DNA of 64,000 bases from JBBROS01 sp963752225 (GCA_963752225.1 CAVVXS010000007.1:1488001-1552000), one strand, 5' to 3'. Shown: positions 51,067 through 59,243, counted from the stretch's first letter. The notes: generated by a model not told the origin, from the sequence alone. Program-made: numbers and translations.

Positions 51067-52554
51067 ATGCGCCGTTGGCTTTGGACCGTCCTGTTGCTCG
51101 GCGCCGCCACTTCGGCCGACGCGCAAAGCCTCAGGATCGGCATGCGCGACGACCCGGACATGCTCGATCCGACCCTGTCCCGCACCTATGTCGGCACGCT
51201 GGTGATGACGGCGATCTGCGACAAGCTGTTCGACTTTGACGCGAAGCAGCAGATCGTCCCGGTGCTCGCCACCGGCTTCGAATGGGTCGACCCGACCACG
51301 CTGCTGATCCGCCTACGGCCCGGCGTCGTCTTCCAGGATGGCGAACCAATGGACGCGGCTGCGGTCAAATACACGCTCGAGCGCCACGCCGGCCTGCAAG
51401 GCAGCTTCCGCCGCAACGAGATCGGCGCCATGGAGCGGGTCGAGGTGGTGGACCCGCTGACGGTGCGGGTCGTGTTGAAGCAGCCATTCTCGCCGTTCAT
51501 CGCCGTGCTGACCGACCGCGCCGGCATGGTCGTGTCGCCCAAGGCGGCCGAGGCGGCCGGCCGCGATTTCGGCCTCAAGCCGGTCTGCGCCGGACCCTTC
51601 AAGTTCGCGGAACGCGTCGCCCAGGATCGCATCGTGCTCGAACGCTTCCCGCAATACTGGGACGCCGGCCGCATCCATTACGACCGCGTCACCTACCGTG
51701 TCGTGCCCGACAGCAGCATCCGGCTCGCCAACCTCAAGGCCGGCGCGCTCGACATCGCCGAGGTGGCGCCGCTCGACGTGGCCGCGGCCCAGGCGGACCC
51801 GAAGCTCGGCGTCGTCAGCGTCCTCGGGCTCGGCTATGGCGCGCTGACTGTGAATCTGGCCGGCAGCACGCCGCTGGCGAAGGACGCGCGGGTGCGCCAG
51901 GCGTTCCAGTTGGCGCTCGACCGTGCCGCGCTGTCACAGGTCGTGTTCGCCGGCTTGTACGAACCCGATGCGCAGGCGATCTCGGCCGCCAGCCCCTACT
52001 ACGCCCCCGGCGTGCCGATGCCGCCGCATGACGTCGCCGCGTCCCGCGCGCTGCTGCAGCAGGCCGGGATCAAGACGCCGGTGCGGGTCGATCTGCTGGT
52101 CTACAACACGCCGCAAGGCACCCAGGCCGGCGAGGTGATCCAGGCGATGGCGAACGAAGCCGGGTTCGACGTGCACGTGACCACGGCCGAGTTCGGCGCC
52201 GTGCTCGCCGCCACCATGCGCGGTGAATACGAAATGACGCTCGGCGGCTGGTCCGGCTTGCTCGACCCCGACAGCAACAGCTACGCCTTCCTGCACACCG
52301 GCAGCGCGCTCAACATCGCCAAGTATTCCAATCCCGACGCCGACCGGCTGCTGGAGCAGGCGCGGGCTGAGAGCGACATGGGCAAGCGCCGGGCACTCTA
52401 CGAACAGCTTTGGGTGCAGGTGCAGAAGGATTTGCCGCTGATCTATCTCTGGACCACGCGCAACATCCTGGGCGTGTCGCGCAAGGTGGAGGGGGTGACC
52501 TTGCTGGCGAATGGGCTGCTGCCGCTGCAAGGCGTTCGGCCTTCGGGGCCGTGA
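51067..52554 (+). CDS. Peptide-type ABC transporter substrate-binding protein (orphan)
   Basis: Periplasmic binding protein of the DppA/OppA family, 495 residues. Signal peptide RRWLWTVLLLGAATSADAQ; mature start LRIGMRDDPDMLDPTLSRTYVG, then LRPGVVFQDGEPMDAAAVKYTLERH, RNEIGAMERVEVVDPLTVRVVLKQPFSPF, VCAGPFKFAERVAQDRIVLERF, GYGALTVNLAGSTPLAKDARVRQAFQLALDR and LPLIYLWTTRNILGV. GGGAGAG lies before ATG 51067. No permease or ATPase of the peptide family lies next to it. It is convergent with the amidase gene of the RutA-like operon and may supply another transporter. Confidence 0.88.
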   Translation: MRRWLWTVLLLGAATSADAQSLRIGMRDDPDMLDPTLSRTYVGTLVMTAICDKLFDFDAKQQIVPVLATGFEWVDPTTLLIRLRPGVVFQDGEPMDAAAVKYTLERHAGLQGSFRRNEIGAMERVEVVDPLTVRVVLKQPFSPFIAVLTDRAGMVVSPKAAEAAGRDFGLKPVCAGPFKFAERVAQDRIVLERFPQYWDAGRIHYDRVTYRVVPDSSIRLANLKAGALDIAEVAPLDVAAAQADPKLGVVSVLGLGYGALTVNLAGSTPLAKDARVRQAFQLALDRAALSQVVFAGLYEPDAQAISAASPYYAPGVPMPPHDVAASRALLQQAGIKTPVRVDLLVYNTPQGTQAGEVIQAMANEAGFDVHVTTAEFGAVLAATMRGEYEMTLGGWSGLLDPDSNSYAFLHTGSALNIAKYSNPDADRLLEQARAESDMGKRRALYEQLWVQVQKDLPLIYLWTTRNILGVSRKVEGVTLLANGLLPLQGVRPSGP

Positions 52555-52604
52555 GGCGAGGGCGCTGCCCTCGACCCGCCGGGGTCTCGGGCCCCGGACC
52601 CCGC
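52555..52604 (+). repeat. Double-hairpin 3'-end element, copy after the binding protein gene
   Basis: GAGGGCGCTGCCCTC, a short spacer, and GGGGTCTCGGGCCCCGGACCCC follow the stop codon at 52554. It lies between this gene and the convergent amidase stop, so it may serve both strands. Confidence 0.7.
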
Positions 52605-53867
52605 TTACAAGGCGGCGGCTAGGGCCAGCAGGGCGCGGTCTTGGAAGCGGGGGGCCGTCAGGGTCACGCCGACGGGTAGGCCGTTCGGGCCGCGATGGCC
52701 GGGGATGTTGACGCAGGGCACGTGCAGCAGCGTCCACATGCGGTTGAACACTGCCTCGCCGGGGTGGCGGCCGACCGGGGCTTCGCCCTTCGCGCTCGGG
52801 GTGAGCACGGCGTCGTAGGCGCCGGCCAAGGCATCGAACTCGACCCGGCATCGCGCCGCGAGGTCGTACGCCGCCGCGAGCTGCGCGCCGGTGATGCCGT
52901 CCCGGTTCTCCGCCCGGCCGACGAAATCGTCGTGCAGCAAATGACGGTGCGTGCGTGCCAGGTTCAGGAATGCCGCCCGCCCTTCCCCGTGCATGATCGT
53001 CCGGTGCGCCGCGTCCAGCCCGTCGAACGATGGCGGCAGGTCCAAGCTGCCGACCGTCGCACCGCCGTTCCGCAGGCGCTCCGCCATCGCGTCCAGCGCT
53101 TCCGGCGTTCCCGGCTCCGCCGCATGCCACACCGGGGACCGGCAGACGCCGATGCGGAGGCCGCCGAGCGGTGCCGGCCGACGTGCCGCGCCCGGGATCT
53201 CGAACACGTCGCACAGGAGTGAAAGGTCGGCGACGTCGCGGGCGAACCACGTCAGCGTATCGAGTGACGCCGCATACAGCTTCACCCCCTCGCTGCTGAC
53301 GGTGCCCCAAGTGGGCTTGAACGCGAACACGCCGCAGAACGACGCCGGGCGGATGGTGGAGCCGGCGGTCTGGGTGCCGAGCGCCAGCGGCACCTGCTCG
53401 TCGGCCACCGAAGCGGCCGAGCCGGCCGAGCTGCCGCCCGGGGTGCGCGCCGGGTCGAGCGGATGGCGGGTGCCGGCGAACCGGCCGGCGGCGGCGAACT
53501 CGGTCGTGTCGGTCTTGCCGAGGATGATGGCGCCGGCCGCGCGCAGGGTCGCGACCGCAGCCGCGTCCTGCGCCGGACGGTGCCCGGCGTAGATCGGCGA
53601 GTTGTGCTGCGTCGGCATGTCGCCGGTGTCGATCATGTCCTTCACGCCGATCGGGATGCCGTGCAGCGGCCCGCGGATCGGCCCTTTGTCCAGCTCCCGC
53701 GCTTGCCGCAGGGCGCTCGCCGGGTCGAGGAAGGTCCAGGCGCGCACATCGGGGTCGCGCGCCTCGATGCGCTCCAGGCAGGCGCGGACCAGTTGCTCGG
53801 CGGTGAGCCGGCCGTCGCGGATCATCGCCGCGGCCTCGGCGGCGCCCAATGTGTTGGGCGGCGTCAC
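52605..53867 (-). CDS. Amidase-signature hydrolase
   Basis: Cytoplasmic amidase of 420 residues in the GatA/amidase-signature family. The Ser-cisSer-Lys triad is visible: Lys in GIPIGVKDMIDTGDMPTQHN, Ser in RTPGGSSAGSAASVADEQVP, and the nucleophile Ser in GTQTAGSTIRPASFCGVFAF. Such enzymes hydrolyse amides, ureides or related bonds. GTG 53867 overlaps the preceding ATPase stop by 4 bases, making this the last gene of the RutA-like operon. It could act after ring opening by the monooxygenase; the substrate is unknown. It is not similar to RutB, which belongs to another hydrolase family. Confidence 0.9.
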   Translation of the reverse strand: MTPPNTLGAAEAAAMIRDGRLTAEQLVRACLERIEARDPDVRAWTFLDPASALRQARELDKGPIRGPLHGIPIGVKDMIDTGDMPTQHNSPIYAGHRPAQDAAAVATLRAAGAIILGKTDTTEFAAAGRFAGTRHPLDPARTPGGSSAGSAASVADEQVPLALGTQTAGSTIRPASFCGVFAFKPTWGTVSSEGVKLYAASLDTLTWFARDVADLSLLCDVFEIPGAARRPAPLGGLRIGVCRSPVWHAAEPGTPEALDAMAERLRNGGATVGSLDLPPSFDGLDAAHRTIMHGEGRAAFLNLARTHRHLLHDDFVGRAENRDGITGAQLAAAYDLAARCRVEFDALAGAYDAVLTPSAKGEAPVGRHPGEAVFNRMWTLLHVPCVNIPGHRGPNGLPVGVTLTAPRFQDRALLALAAAL

Positions 53868-54838
53868 GCCGAGAGGCGCCGTTCGTCGGCCGGTGCCCAG
53901 GTGAGCCGTGAGGCGCTGCCCGGCTCGACAGGGGCGGCGTCGTAGTCGCTGTCGGGCACCAAGGCCGAGGCCTCGCCGCCGGCGTCGGTGCGCAGTGCGA
54001 CGCGGACGGCGGTGCCCTGGTACTCGACCGCGATCACCTGCACCGGCAGCCCCTCGGCTCCGAGGCGGCAGCGGTCGGCGCGCACGGCGATGGCGCCGCC
54101 GGGTCCGTCGAGCACGTTGTGGCCGCCGATGAAGCGGGCGATGAAGCGGTTGGCCGGACGGTCGAACACCTCGCGCGGCGATCCGGCCTGGCTGATCCGC
54201 CCGTGTTCCATCACCACCATCTGGTCGGCGAGCGCCATCGCCTCGTCCTGGCTGTGGGTGACGTGGATGAAGCTGATGCCGAGCTCGCGCTGCAGCTTCT
54301 TCAGCTCTTCCCGCACCCGGATGCGCAGGAACGGGTCGAGTGCCGACAGCGGCTCGTCGAGCAGCAGGACTTGCGGCCGCATGATCAAGGCGCGGGCCAA
54401 GGCCACACGCTGCTGCTGCCCGCCGGAAAGCTGCGCCGGCAGGCGGTCGGCGAACCCGCCCATGTCCACGAGGTCGAGGAACTCGCGGGCCGCCTTGTGC
54501 CGCTCGGCCTTGCCAACGCCGCGCATCTTCATGCTGAAGGCGACGTTGTCGAGGCAGTTGAGGTGCGGGAACAGCGCGTAGCTTTGGAACATCATCGACG
54601 TGCCGCGCTGCCGCGGCGCCAGGCCGGTGACATTGCGGCCCTGGATCAGCACGTCGCCCGCCGAGATCGTCTCGTGCCCGGCGATCATCCGCAGCGTGCT
54701 GGTCTTGCCGCAGCCGGACGGCCCGAGCAGGCAGCAATAGCTCGCCTTGGGCACCCGCAACGAGATGCCGTCAACGGCCACGGTCGCGCCGTACTGCTTG
54801 ACCACATCCACCAGCTCGACGTCGTATCTAAGATCCAT
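53864..54838 (-). CDS. ABC importer ATPase (PotA-like), RutA-like operon
   Basis: Polyamine/opine-type ATPase of 324 residues. Walker A LLGPSGCGKTSTLRMIAGHE, Q-loop MFQSYALFPHLNCLDNVAFS, signature QLSGGQQQRVALARALIMRP, Walker B VLLLDEPLSALDPFLRIRVR, His switch IHVTHSQDEAMALA, and a C-terminal TOBE-like domain of about 90 residues. It would power the two permeases encoded just upstream (54887-56601). A double-hairpin element lies between it and the permease, and its stop overlaps the amidase start. Confidence 0.88.
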   Translation of the reverse strand: MDLRYDVELVDVVKQYGATVAVDGISLRVPKASYCCLLGPSGCGKTSTLRMIAGHETISAGDVLIQGRNVTGLAPRQRGTSMMFQSYALFPHLNCLDNVAFSMKMRGVGKAERHKAAREFLDLVDMGGFADRLPAQLSGGQQQRVALARALIMRPQVLLLDEPLSALDPFLRIRVREELKKLQRELGISFIHVTHSQDEAMALADQMVVMEHGRISQAGSPREVFDRPANRFIARFIGGHNVLDGPGGAIAVRADRCRLGAEGLPVQVIAVEYQGTAVRVALRTDAGGEASALVPDSDYDAAPVEPGSASRLTWAPADERRLSA

Positions 54839-54858
54839 CCAGTGTCCCTTCAGTGAAG

Positions 54859-54905
54859 CGGGTCTGGGGGCGCCGCCCCCAGCGGGTCAAGGGCGGAGCC
54901 CTTGC
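54859..54905 (-). repeat. Double-hairpin 3'-end element, copy after the second permease
   Basis: On the minus strand: CAAGGGCTCCGCCCTTG then CTGGGGGCGGCGCCCCCAG. The first hairpin contains the last codons and stop of the permease gene (ending 54887), so the C-terminal residues QGLRP are encoded by the element. It ends 21 bases before the ATPase start. Confidence 0.75.
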
Positions 54906-55723
54906 GCACGCCGCCGCTGCATCCGCAGCACCGCGATCATGGTCGCCGCGATCAGCAAGAACGACACCGCCGTCGTCACGGTGCCGATCGCGAACAGCAC
55001 CGGCGTGCTGTCGCTCGAGATCAGCGCATAGATCTCGAGCGGCAGGGTGTTGTAGCTGCCGATCGTGAGCGTGGTCCGCGCATACTCGTCATAGGACAGC
55101 GTGAAGGCCCCAACCGCCACGCCGATGATGCCGGGTGCCAGGATCGGCAGGGTCACGTAGCGCAACCGCTGCCAGGGCGAGGCGCCGAGGTCGGTCGCCG
55201 CCTCCTCGTAGGCGCGGTTGAAGCGGGCGACGACGGCGAACATGGTCAGCAGACCGAACGGCAGGGTCCAGGTGAGCTGCGCGCCGAGGGCCGAGGTCCA
55301 CAAGCCTTGCGGCAGCCCGAACATCTGGAAGCCGAGACCAATGCCGAACCCGACCAGCAGGCTCGGCATCACCAGGCTGGCGATTGCAATGTAGAACAGC
55401 AGCCCGGCGCCAGGGAAGCGCCGGCGGAAGCCGAGCCCGGCGGCGATCGAGATCGCGACCGTGAGCGCGCTCACCACGACGGCGAGCGCGATCGAGCGGC
55501 CGAACGACACCGGAATATTCGCCATCTGCCCGGGCTTGAGGATGTCGGCGAACCATTTGGTGGACACGCCCACCATCGGGAAGGTGACGCCCCCGGTCGG
55601 CCCTTGGAACGACAGCAGATAGATGATCAGCATGGGGCCATACAGGAACACGAGGAACGCCGTCATCAGCCCGGCCAGCAGGTAGAAGGTGAACGGCCGC
55701 TTCTCGCGCACCGGCGGCCTCAC
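54887..55723 (-). CDS. ABC importer permease 2 (PotC-like), RutA-like operon
   Basis: Permease of 278 residues with six hydrophobic segments: FTFYLLAGLMTAFLVFLYGP at the start, LGLGFRRRFPGAGLLFYIAI-type mid region, and the EAA loop EEAATDLGASPWQRLRYVTLP. The segment TLSYDEYARTTLTIGSYNTL is typical of PotC-like proteins. GTG 55723 overlaps the stop of the first permease (GTGA), so the pair is coupled. The last five residues come from a repeat element. Confidence 0.87.
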   Translation of the reverse strand: MRPPVREKRPFTFYLLAGLMTAFLVFLYGPMLIIYLLSFQGPTGGVTFPMVGVSTKWFADILKPGQMANIPVSFGRSIALAVVVSALTVAISIAAGLGFRRRFPGAGLLFYIAIASLVMPSLLVGFGIGLGFQMFGLPQGLWTSALGAQLTWTLPFGLLTMFAVVARFNRAYEEAATDLGASPWQRLRYVTLPILAPGIIGVAVGAFTLSYDEYARTTLTIGSYNTLPLEIYALISSDSTPVLFAIGTVTTAVSFLLIAATMIAVLRMQRRRAQGLRP

Positions 55724-56601
55724 CCCACGAGCTCCTTGCGGACGTCCACGACCCGCATCATCAGCCCGACCACGATGGCGACGAACAGCACGAGCACCAC
55801 CGCGCTGGCCGAGGCGGGGGGGAACTGCATCGCCTGGATCTCGGTGGACAGCGCCGACACGATCGAGGCGCTCTGCCCGCCGCTCATGCGCTTGACCACG
55901 AAGTAGTCGCCGATCACCTGGGTGAACACCAGGATCGAACCGAGTGCGATGCCGGTGCGGGACAGCGGCACGACGACGTGGCGCAGCACCTGAAACCGGC
56001 TGGCGCCGGCGTCGCGCGCGGCTTCCAGCAAGGCGCGGTCGATCTTGGACATGGAGTTGGCGATCGGCCCCAGCATCAGCAGCGTATTGAGGTGGACGTA
56101 GGTGATGATGACGGAGAAGTCGGAGAACAGCAGGAACTCGAGCGGGTGGTCGGTCAGGTGCAGGTCCATCAGCATCGTGTTGAAGGCGCCGTTGCGGCCC
56201 AAGAACGGGATCCAGGCAATGGTGCGGATGATGCCCGACGTCCAGAACGGGATGGCGCAGGCGAGGAACAGCATCATCCGCACGGTGCCGCTGCGAACGT
56301 GGAACACGAGGAACTGGGCGATGTTGAAGCCGAGGAACAGCGTCACCGCCCAGACGATGAGCGCGAAGCGGAGCGAGCTGGCGTAGATGCGCCAGGTGGC
56401 GGGCGTGGTGAACAGGTCCTTGTAGTTGTCGAGCATGAACGCCGGGTAGATGCCGACGCGGTCGTAGTCCCAAAAGCTGATGACCAGAAACAGGATGGTC
56501 GGCGCCGCGAACAGCACGGCGAGGATGAGGGCGAGCGGGCCGACCTGCAGCCAGGAGACGAGCCAGGCGCGATCGCGTTGCTTCCTCCGTGTCGCCGTCA
56601 T
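55720..56601 (-). CDS. ABC importer permease 1 (PotB-like), RutA-like operon
   Basis: Permease of 293 residues from ATG 56601. It has six hydrophobic segments, ACAIPFWTSGIIRTIAWIPF, a mid loop NTLLMLGPIANSMSKIDRAL, and the EAA-type EAARDAGASRFQVLRHVVVPLS, with TQVIGDYFVVKRMSGGQSAS following. The ATG lies at the right end of a palindromic element and has no visible ribosome site. The frame stays open upstream through two element copies to GTG 56889, which overlaps the stop of the binding-protein gene. If that GTG is used, a leader of 96 residues encoded by the repeats (for example STSSSGLTRGSLDAGTT) precedes the first membrane segment. Which start is used is unresolved. Confidence 0.85.
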   Translation of the reverse strand: MTATRRKQRDRAWLVSWLQVGPLALILAVLFAAPTILFLVISFWDYDRVGIYPAFMLDNYKDLFTTPATWRIYASSLRFALIVWAVTLFLGFNIAQFLVFHVRSGTVRMMLFLACAIPFWTSGIIRTIAWIPFLGRNGAFNTMLMDLHLTDHPLEFLLFSDFSVIITYVHLNTLLMLGPIANSMSKIDRALLEAARDAGASRFQVLRHVVVPLSRTGIALGSILVFTQVIGDYFVVKRMSGGQSASIVSALSTEIQAMQFPPASASAVVLVLFVAIVVGLMMRVVDVRKELVG

Positions 56602-56689
56602 GGCCGGGCTCGACCCGGCCATCCCCGCCCTGGTAACCGCCGTCGTCCCTGCGTCGAGGGATCCTCGGGTCGAGCCCGAGGATGACGTG
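56596..56689 (-). repeat. Palindromic intergenic element, copy 3
   Basis: Read on the minus strand it goes from ACGTCATCCTCGGGCTCGAC to GAGCCCGGCCATGACGG. The right end supplies the ATG of the PotB-like permease. It lies 62 bases from copy 4, with the same orientation. Confidence 0.8.
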
Positions 56690-56750
56690 GACGGGGTGGT
56701 GGGGGTGTTGCGGGCGGCCGACGTCTCGGTTTCGGGTGACGCGTCTTCCA

Positions 56751-56844
56751 ACGTCATGGCCGGACTTGATCCGGCCGTCTCGTGCCTGATGGCCGCCGTC
56801 GTTCCCGCGTCGAGGGATCCTCGGGTCAGGCCCGAGGATGACGT
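56751..56844 (-). repeat. Palindromic intergenic element, copy 4
   Basis: Read on the minus strand from ACGTCATCCTCGGGCCTGAC to CAAGTCCGGCCATGACGT. Together with copy 3 it forms a tandem pair inside the operon, between the binding-protein and first permease genes. One frame is open through both copies. Confidence 0.8.
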
Positions 56845-56885
56845 GGACAGGATCGACGGCGCCGGCGTTGCTTTCGTCGCTCCGG

Positions 56886-58151
56886 TCACACCGAGATGAA
56901 CTCGTTCCATCGCCGGGTCAGGTAGCGATCCTCGTCCATCACCGTGTTCCACACTGCGATGCGGCCGATCCGCTCCTCGAACGAGCCGCCGTCGCGGGCG
57001 CGCCCGGCCTTCTCCATCAGCCGGCCAAACGGATCCTTCATGTCCTCGGCGGCTGGCTTGCCGCCGTACCAGTAATCCCACTCGGCCGCGCTGAGGAACC
57101 TCTTGGCGTTCTCCGGCTGCGCCGAATAGTAGCCCTCGCGCGCGATCACCGAGCCGGCGTAGCCGGCGGTGTACCAGTTGAGATACTCGTAGGCGCAATC
57201 GAGCTTCAAGCCCGACAGGTGCTTCATGAACCCCATCATATAGCCCCAGCCGCGGTAGCCTTCCTTCAGCGGCTGAAACACGCAGGGGATGCCGCGGCTG
57301 CGCACGGCGGTGACGGCCGGCGACCACATCGATTGGATCACCACCTCGCCGGACGCCATCAGGTTCACCGACTGATCGAACGACCCCCAAAAGGAGCGGA
57401 ACTGCCCGGCCTTCTTCAAGTCGATCATGATCGCGATCGTCTTGTCGATCTCGTCACGGGTCATGTTGCCCTTGTCGGCATACTTGATGTCGCCGCGCGC
57501 CTCGAGCGCCATGGCGACGTCGATTACGCCGATCGTCGGGTTGTCCTGCAGCGCCGCCTTGCCCTTGAACTCGGGGTTCAGCAGGTCCGACCAGCTGGTG
57601 ACGGGCCGGCCTGTGAGGTCCGGGCGGACGCCGAGCGTGTCGCCATTGGTGATGGTCGGCACGCCGTTGAGGAACTCGGTCGGCGCCCCCGCCGCCTTGG
57701 CGCCGCTCGCGTCGGTCGCATAGAGCACCTTGTAGGGCGCGATACCCTCGGTGGAGGCGCGGCGGCCGTCGGAGAACAGGCTTTTGGTGAACAGCGGCAG
57801 CGTCGCGTCCCACTGCTTGAATTTCGCGACCGGGATCGTCTGCAGAATGCCCCGCCCGATCAGGTATTTCATGTAGGCGAGGCTCACGTCGCCGACGTCG
57901 ATATTGGCCGATTGGGTCAGGTAACGGTTGATCAGGTCGGCGTTCTCCGACGCCTGCATCGTCACCTTGAAGCCGAGGTCCTTGGTCGCCTGCTCGCCGA
58001 TCTGGGTCAGCACCGTGACCGGCTGCCCGGCGTGGCGGATCTCCACGTCCTTGACGTTCTGTGCCCAGATCGTCGGGAAGCCGGTGATCGCCCCCGACCC
58101 GGCCGCGACCCCAACGGCCGCCGACAATACGCCACGCCTGGTTACGGTCAT
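56886..58151 (-). CDS. Tat-exported polyamine-type ABC substrate-binding protein
   Basis: Periplasmic binding protein of 421 residues. The N-terminus TVTRRGVLSAAVGVAAGSGA is a twin-arginine signal, implying export in a folded state. The mature protein has GQPVTVLTQIGEQATKDLGF, DVGDVSLAYMKYLIGRGILQ, a ligand-pocket segment SFWGSFDQSVNLMASGEVVIQSMWSP, and GWGYMMGFMKHLSGLKLDCA. It belongs to the PotD/spermidine-putrescine-like class used also for other small molecules. It starts nine bases after rutA; the rutA stop TAG is part of the TAGGAG ribosome site. It should feed the permeases encoded next. Confidence 0.88.
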   Translation of the reverse strand: MTVTRRGVLSAAVGVAAGSGAITGFPTIWAQNVKDVEIRHAGQPVTVLTQIGEQATKDLGFKVTMQASENADLINRYLTQSANIDVGDVSLAYMKYLIGRGILQTIPVAKFKQWDATLPLFTKSLFSDGRRASTEGIAPYKVLYATDASGAKAAGAPTEFLNGVPTITNGDTLGVRPDLTGRPVTSWSDLLNPEFKGKAALQDNPTIGVIDVAMALEARGDIKYADKGNMTRDEIDKTIAIMIDLKKAGQFRSFWGSFDQSVNLMASGEVVIQSMWSPAVTAVRSRGIPCVFQPLKEGYRGWGYMMGFMKHLSGLKLDCAYEYLNWYTAGYAGSVIAREGYYSAQPENAKRFLSAAEWDYWYGGKPAAEDMKDPFGRLMEKAGRARDGGSFEERIGRIAVWNTVMDEDRYLTRRWNEFISV

Positions 58152-58160
58152 GCTGGGCTC

Positions 58161-59243
58161 CTAGGCTGCGATCTGCAGGTTGCTGCGGCTCTTCATCAGC
58201 GGCTGGATGCGGGTGCCGAACTGCTCCATGCCGATGACGAAGTCGTCGAACGTCATCATCGCGCCTTGCACGCCCGGTACCGCCGCGAGCTCGTCCAGCA
58301 GCCCGGCGACCTTGGCGTACGATCCGCACAGCACGCCTTGGTTGGTCGGCAGCCGTTTTTCGGTGGTCGGCACGAAGCGGCCGGCGACCGACATCGGGTC
58401 CTTCACCACGTCGTTGGTGGCCTGGCCGTCGCGCCAAGCCAGCGCCTCGAGGTCGGTGCCGTCCTTGTAGTGCTCCCACTTGGCTTCGGCAGCCGCGTCG
58501 GTCTCGTCGGCGATGATCATGATCAGCACCAGCGCGCCGCATTGGCGTCCGGTGCGCTCGGTCTCGACCACCAGGCGCTCGACCACCTTGCCGACCGCCT
58601 TCGGGTCGTTGAAGCCGCTGCTGGCGACGAAATTGTAGTCGGCATACTCGGCGGCGAACTTCACCCCGCGCGCGCTCTGCCCGGCGCAAACGACCGTGAT
58701 CGGCGCGGTCGGCAGCGGGCTGCAGCGGCAGTCGTCCATCTGGAAGAACTCGCCCTTGAAGTCCGACCGGCCGGTGGTCCAGAGGTCCTTCATGATGGTG
58801 ATGTATTCTTCGCAGTATTCGTAGCGCTTCCGGTAATGCTCGTCGCCGGGCCAGATGCCCATTTGCGAGTATTCCTTCTCCTGCCAGCCGGAGATGATGT
58901 TCACGCCGAACCGGCCATGGCTGATGCTGTCGATGGTGACGGCCATGCGGGCGACGATGGGTGCCGGCATCGTCAGCACCCCGATGGTGGCGAACAGTTT
59001 AATTCGCGTCGTCACTGCGGCGAGGCCGGCCATCAGGGTGAAGGATTCGAGGTTGTGGTCCCAGAACTCGGACGGGCCGCCGAAGCCGCGCAGCTTGATC
59101 ATCGATAGGGCGAAGTCGAAGCCGAAGCGTTCGGCCTTCTCGACGATGGTTTTGTTGAGGTCGAAGCTCGGCATGTATTGCGGCGACGTGGTCGAGATCA
59201 GCCAGCCATTGTTGCCGATGGGAATGAAGACGCCGAGCTGCAT
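58161..59243 (-). CDS. RutA-like flavin-dependent monooxygenase
   Basis: Luciferase-like FMN monooxygenase of 360 residues, very similar in its core to pyrimidine oxygenase RutA: GVFIPIGNNGWLISTTSPQY, FDFALSMIKLRGFGGPSEFW, LESFTLMAGLAAVTTRIKLF, IDSISHGRFGVNIISGWQEKEY, MGIWPGDEHYRKRYEY, and GTRIQPLMKSR at the end. RutA opens the uracil ring using reduced FMN and O2. The mid and C-terminal parts diverge from the RutA I know, and no rutB-G genes are near, so the substrate may differ. AAAGGA precedes the ATG. First gene of a six-gene operon ending with the amidase. Confidence 0.85.
   Translation of the reverse strand: MQLGVFIPIGNNGWLISTTSPQYMPSFDLNKTIVEKAERFGFDFALSMIKLRGFGGPSEFWDHNLESFTLMAGLAAVTTRIKLFATIGVLTMPAPIVARMAVTIDSISHGRFGVNIISGWQEKEYSQMGIWPGDEHYRKRYEYCEEYITIMKDLWTTGRSDFKGEFFQMDDCRCSPLPTAPITVVCAGQSARGVKFAAEYADYNFVASSGFNDPKAVGKVVERLVVETERTGRQCGALVLIMIIADETDAAAEAKWEHYKDGTDLEALAWRDGQATNDVVKDPMSVAGRFVPTTEKRLPTNQGVLCGSYAKVAGLLDELAAVPGVQGAMMTFDDFVIGMEQFGTRIQPLMKSRSNLQIAA

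Noticed and set aside
56596..56844. The repeat pair as a mobile element carrying its own gene
   Set aside because: No transposase or integrase coding sequence exists in or near either copy; only short palindromic ends are present.
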